Source: Zancudomyces culisetae
Taxonomy: Eukaryota > Kickxellomycota > Harpellomycetes > Harpellales > Legeriomycetaceae
Length of the DNA stretch: 15,519 nt
Reading direction: 5' to 3'
Assembly (NCBI GenBank): GCA_001969505.1
Contig: LSSK01000654.1
Coordinates: forward strand, 1 to 15,519
Positions 14,301 to 15,519 of this stretch are shown piece by piece (positions within the stretch are counted from its first letter, which is position 1; every line of letters starts with the position of its first letter). The notes beneath the pieces are model-generated. The model was given only the letters and a program-made list of their open reading frames with translations, searched no databases and was not told the DNA's origin. A program made the position numbers and the translations under genes.

Positions 14301-15519
14301 TAAGGGGGTAGAAGGGGGGGGGGTGAGGGAGCGGAAGGTGTTTGGGTGTTTTGAAAATAAAAACTTGTAAAACAGGGCATAGAAATTATGTGAAAATAAT
14401 CACCACTTACTTGAATATTTGGGGTAATTCTTTTTGAATGTGTGTCTTTTTTCGATCCTTAATTCTTTCAGCTTTTTATTTGGTACAGATAATAATGTAT
14501 GGAGAGGGGGTGGAGGTGGGAGAGGATGGAGAGAGAGAGGAAAAAAAACAATGTGTGTATTAACTGAGGGTTGGAAAAAAGTAAAAAGTGTAGAGCGATA
14601 GCTCCAAGAGTTATTGCTTGATATATAAAAATATTTATTGAAAATCTAAATGAACAAGCAATTAAGGCTAGAAAAAATAAAGTAAACAATATAATACAAG
14701 GAAGGAATAGGGGGAAAAAAAGGGAAATAATTTGCAAAAAAAAAATACAGTGGTGGGTGAAAAAGAGAGGAGATTAAGGGCGCAAAGAGATATTATCAAT
14801 GTAAATTGAAGGGAATTTGGGAATATGTCGAACACAGAGGTAAAGAGGCAATGTGTTGAGCAGTAGGTCGCTTAGAAGGATCAGAGTCAAGCATCTGGGA
14901 GATGAGACTGCGTAGCTCATCAGAAATACTGACCAAGTCGAGCTGGGCGGAGGATAGGTTGTTGCTACGTAGCTGAGAATACTCTTCACCATTATGAGGC
15001 AGGACAACATTAGCACACATTTCAAGAACAATGAGGCCAAGACTAAATATGTCGGCAGGCTTTCCGCATAGACCATGATGAAGAACTTCGGGGGCAAGAT
15101 ATACACGATCACCTTCATGGTCAGGAGAAGGAGAAGAAGAAGGGGATGGGAGAGAGGAGATGGGAGAGGCAAGACCAAAGTCAGCAATCTTGATGGTGGC
15201 GTAGTTGTCAGCAAAGCAAATGTTTGCAGGCTTAAGGTCAAGGTGAACAAAGTCATGGGAATGGATGTGGGCAAGGCCAGAAGAGACAGCGGAAAGCAGT
15301 TTCCAGACAAAAGGTTCGGGTACAGGCAGATTGAAAGAGTTCAGCAGAGATTGGAGATCGCCTTGGTCACAGAGATCAGATAGAATATACAGAAGGCCAA
15401 ATTGTTCCCAGCTATTGACCAAGCGAACAAGATTTGGGTGAGAGTCCAGCAGCCACATAGCCGAAACTTCAGTCAGCTTGCGGACGCGATCCTTGCGACC
15501 TTGGAATGGCCGGACGGAG

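Overview
The window looks like nuclear DNA of an ascomycete budding yeast (Saccharomycotina). Genes are intron-poor, spacers are AT-rich, the tRNA genes are compact with class III promoters, and there is a Wee1/Swe1-type kinase and a GPI-anchored cysteine-rich wall protein. CTG appears to be read as leucine: it fills a conserved Leu between two cysteines of the GPI protein and two hydrophobic kinase positions. A CUG-Ser or CUG-Ala yeast is therefore unlikely. I cannot name the genus.

Layout from left to right. Positions 1-2337 (minus strand) are one uninterrupted reading frame that runs off the left edge. It encodes a secreted protein with a signal peptide, a possible Kex2 site, long Gln/Pro repeats, a six-cysteine module resembling a family 19 chitin-binding domain, and a Ser/Thr/Pro-rich tail. 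Positions 3398-6817 (minus) encode a 1139-residue protein with a long disordered N-terminal part and C-terminal coiled coils. I do not recognise it. Positions 6818-11134 hold no protein gene I can support. Within them, 7960-8150 holds an unusual nested inverted repeat that could be a structured RNA. Positions 11135-11290 (minus) are a tRNA-Lys(CUU)/tRNA-Arg(UCU) pair 9 bp apart with terminator-like T runs only after the second gene. Positions 11291-12973 are again gene-poor and contain a 9-bp G-rich repeat with four GGGG runs.

Positions 12974-13546 (plus) encode a small GPI-anchored eight-cysteine surface protein. It converges on the C-terminal part of a Wee1/Swe1-family kinase (14796 to the right edge, minus). 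The 1.25-kb gap between them holds purine-rich tracts and a possible 39-codon ORF with a Cys/His pattern.

There is no operon or gene-cluster logic. Two products (the chitin-binding-like protein and the GPI protein) probably act at the cell wall. The kinase and perhaps the coiled-coil protein act in cell division or polarity, but nothing here shows that they work together. The observations most worth following are the nested inverted repeat at 7960-8150, the dicistronic tRNA pair, the edge-truncated secreted protein and the small Cys/His ORF.
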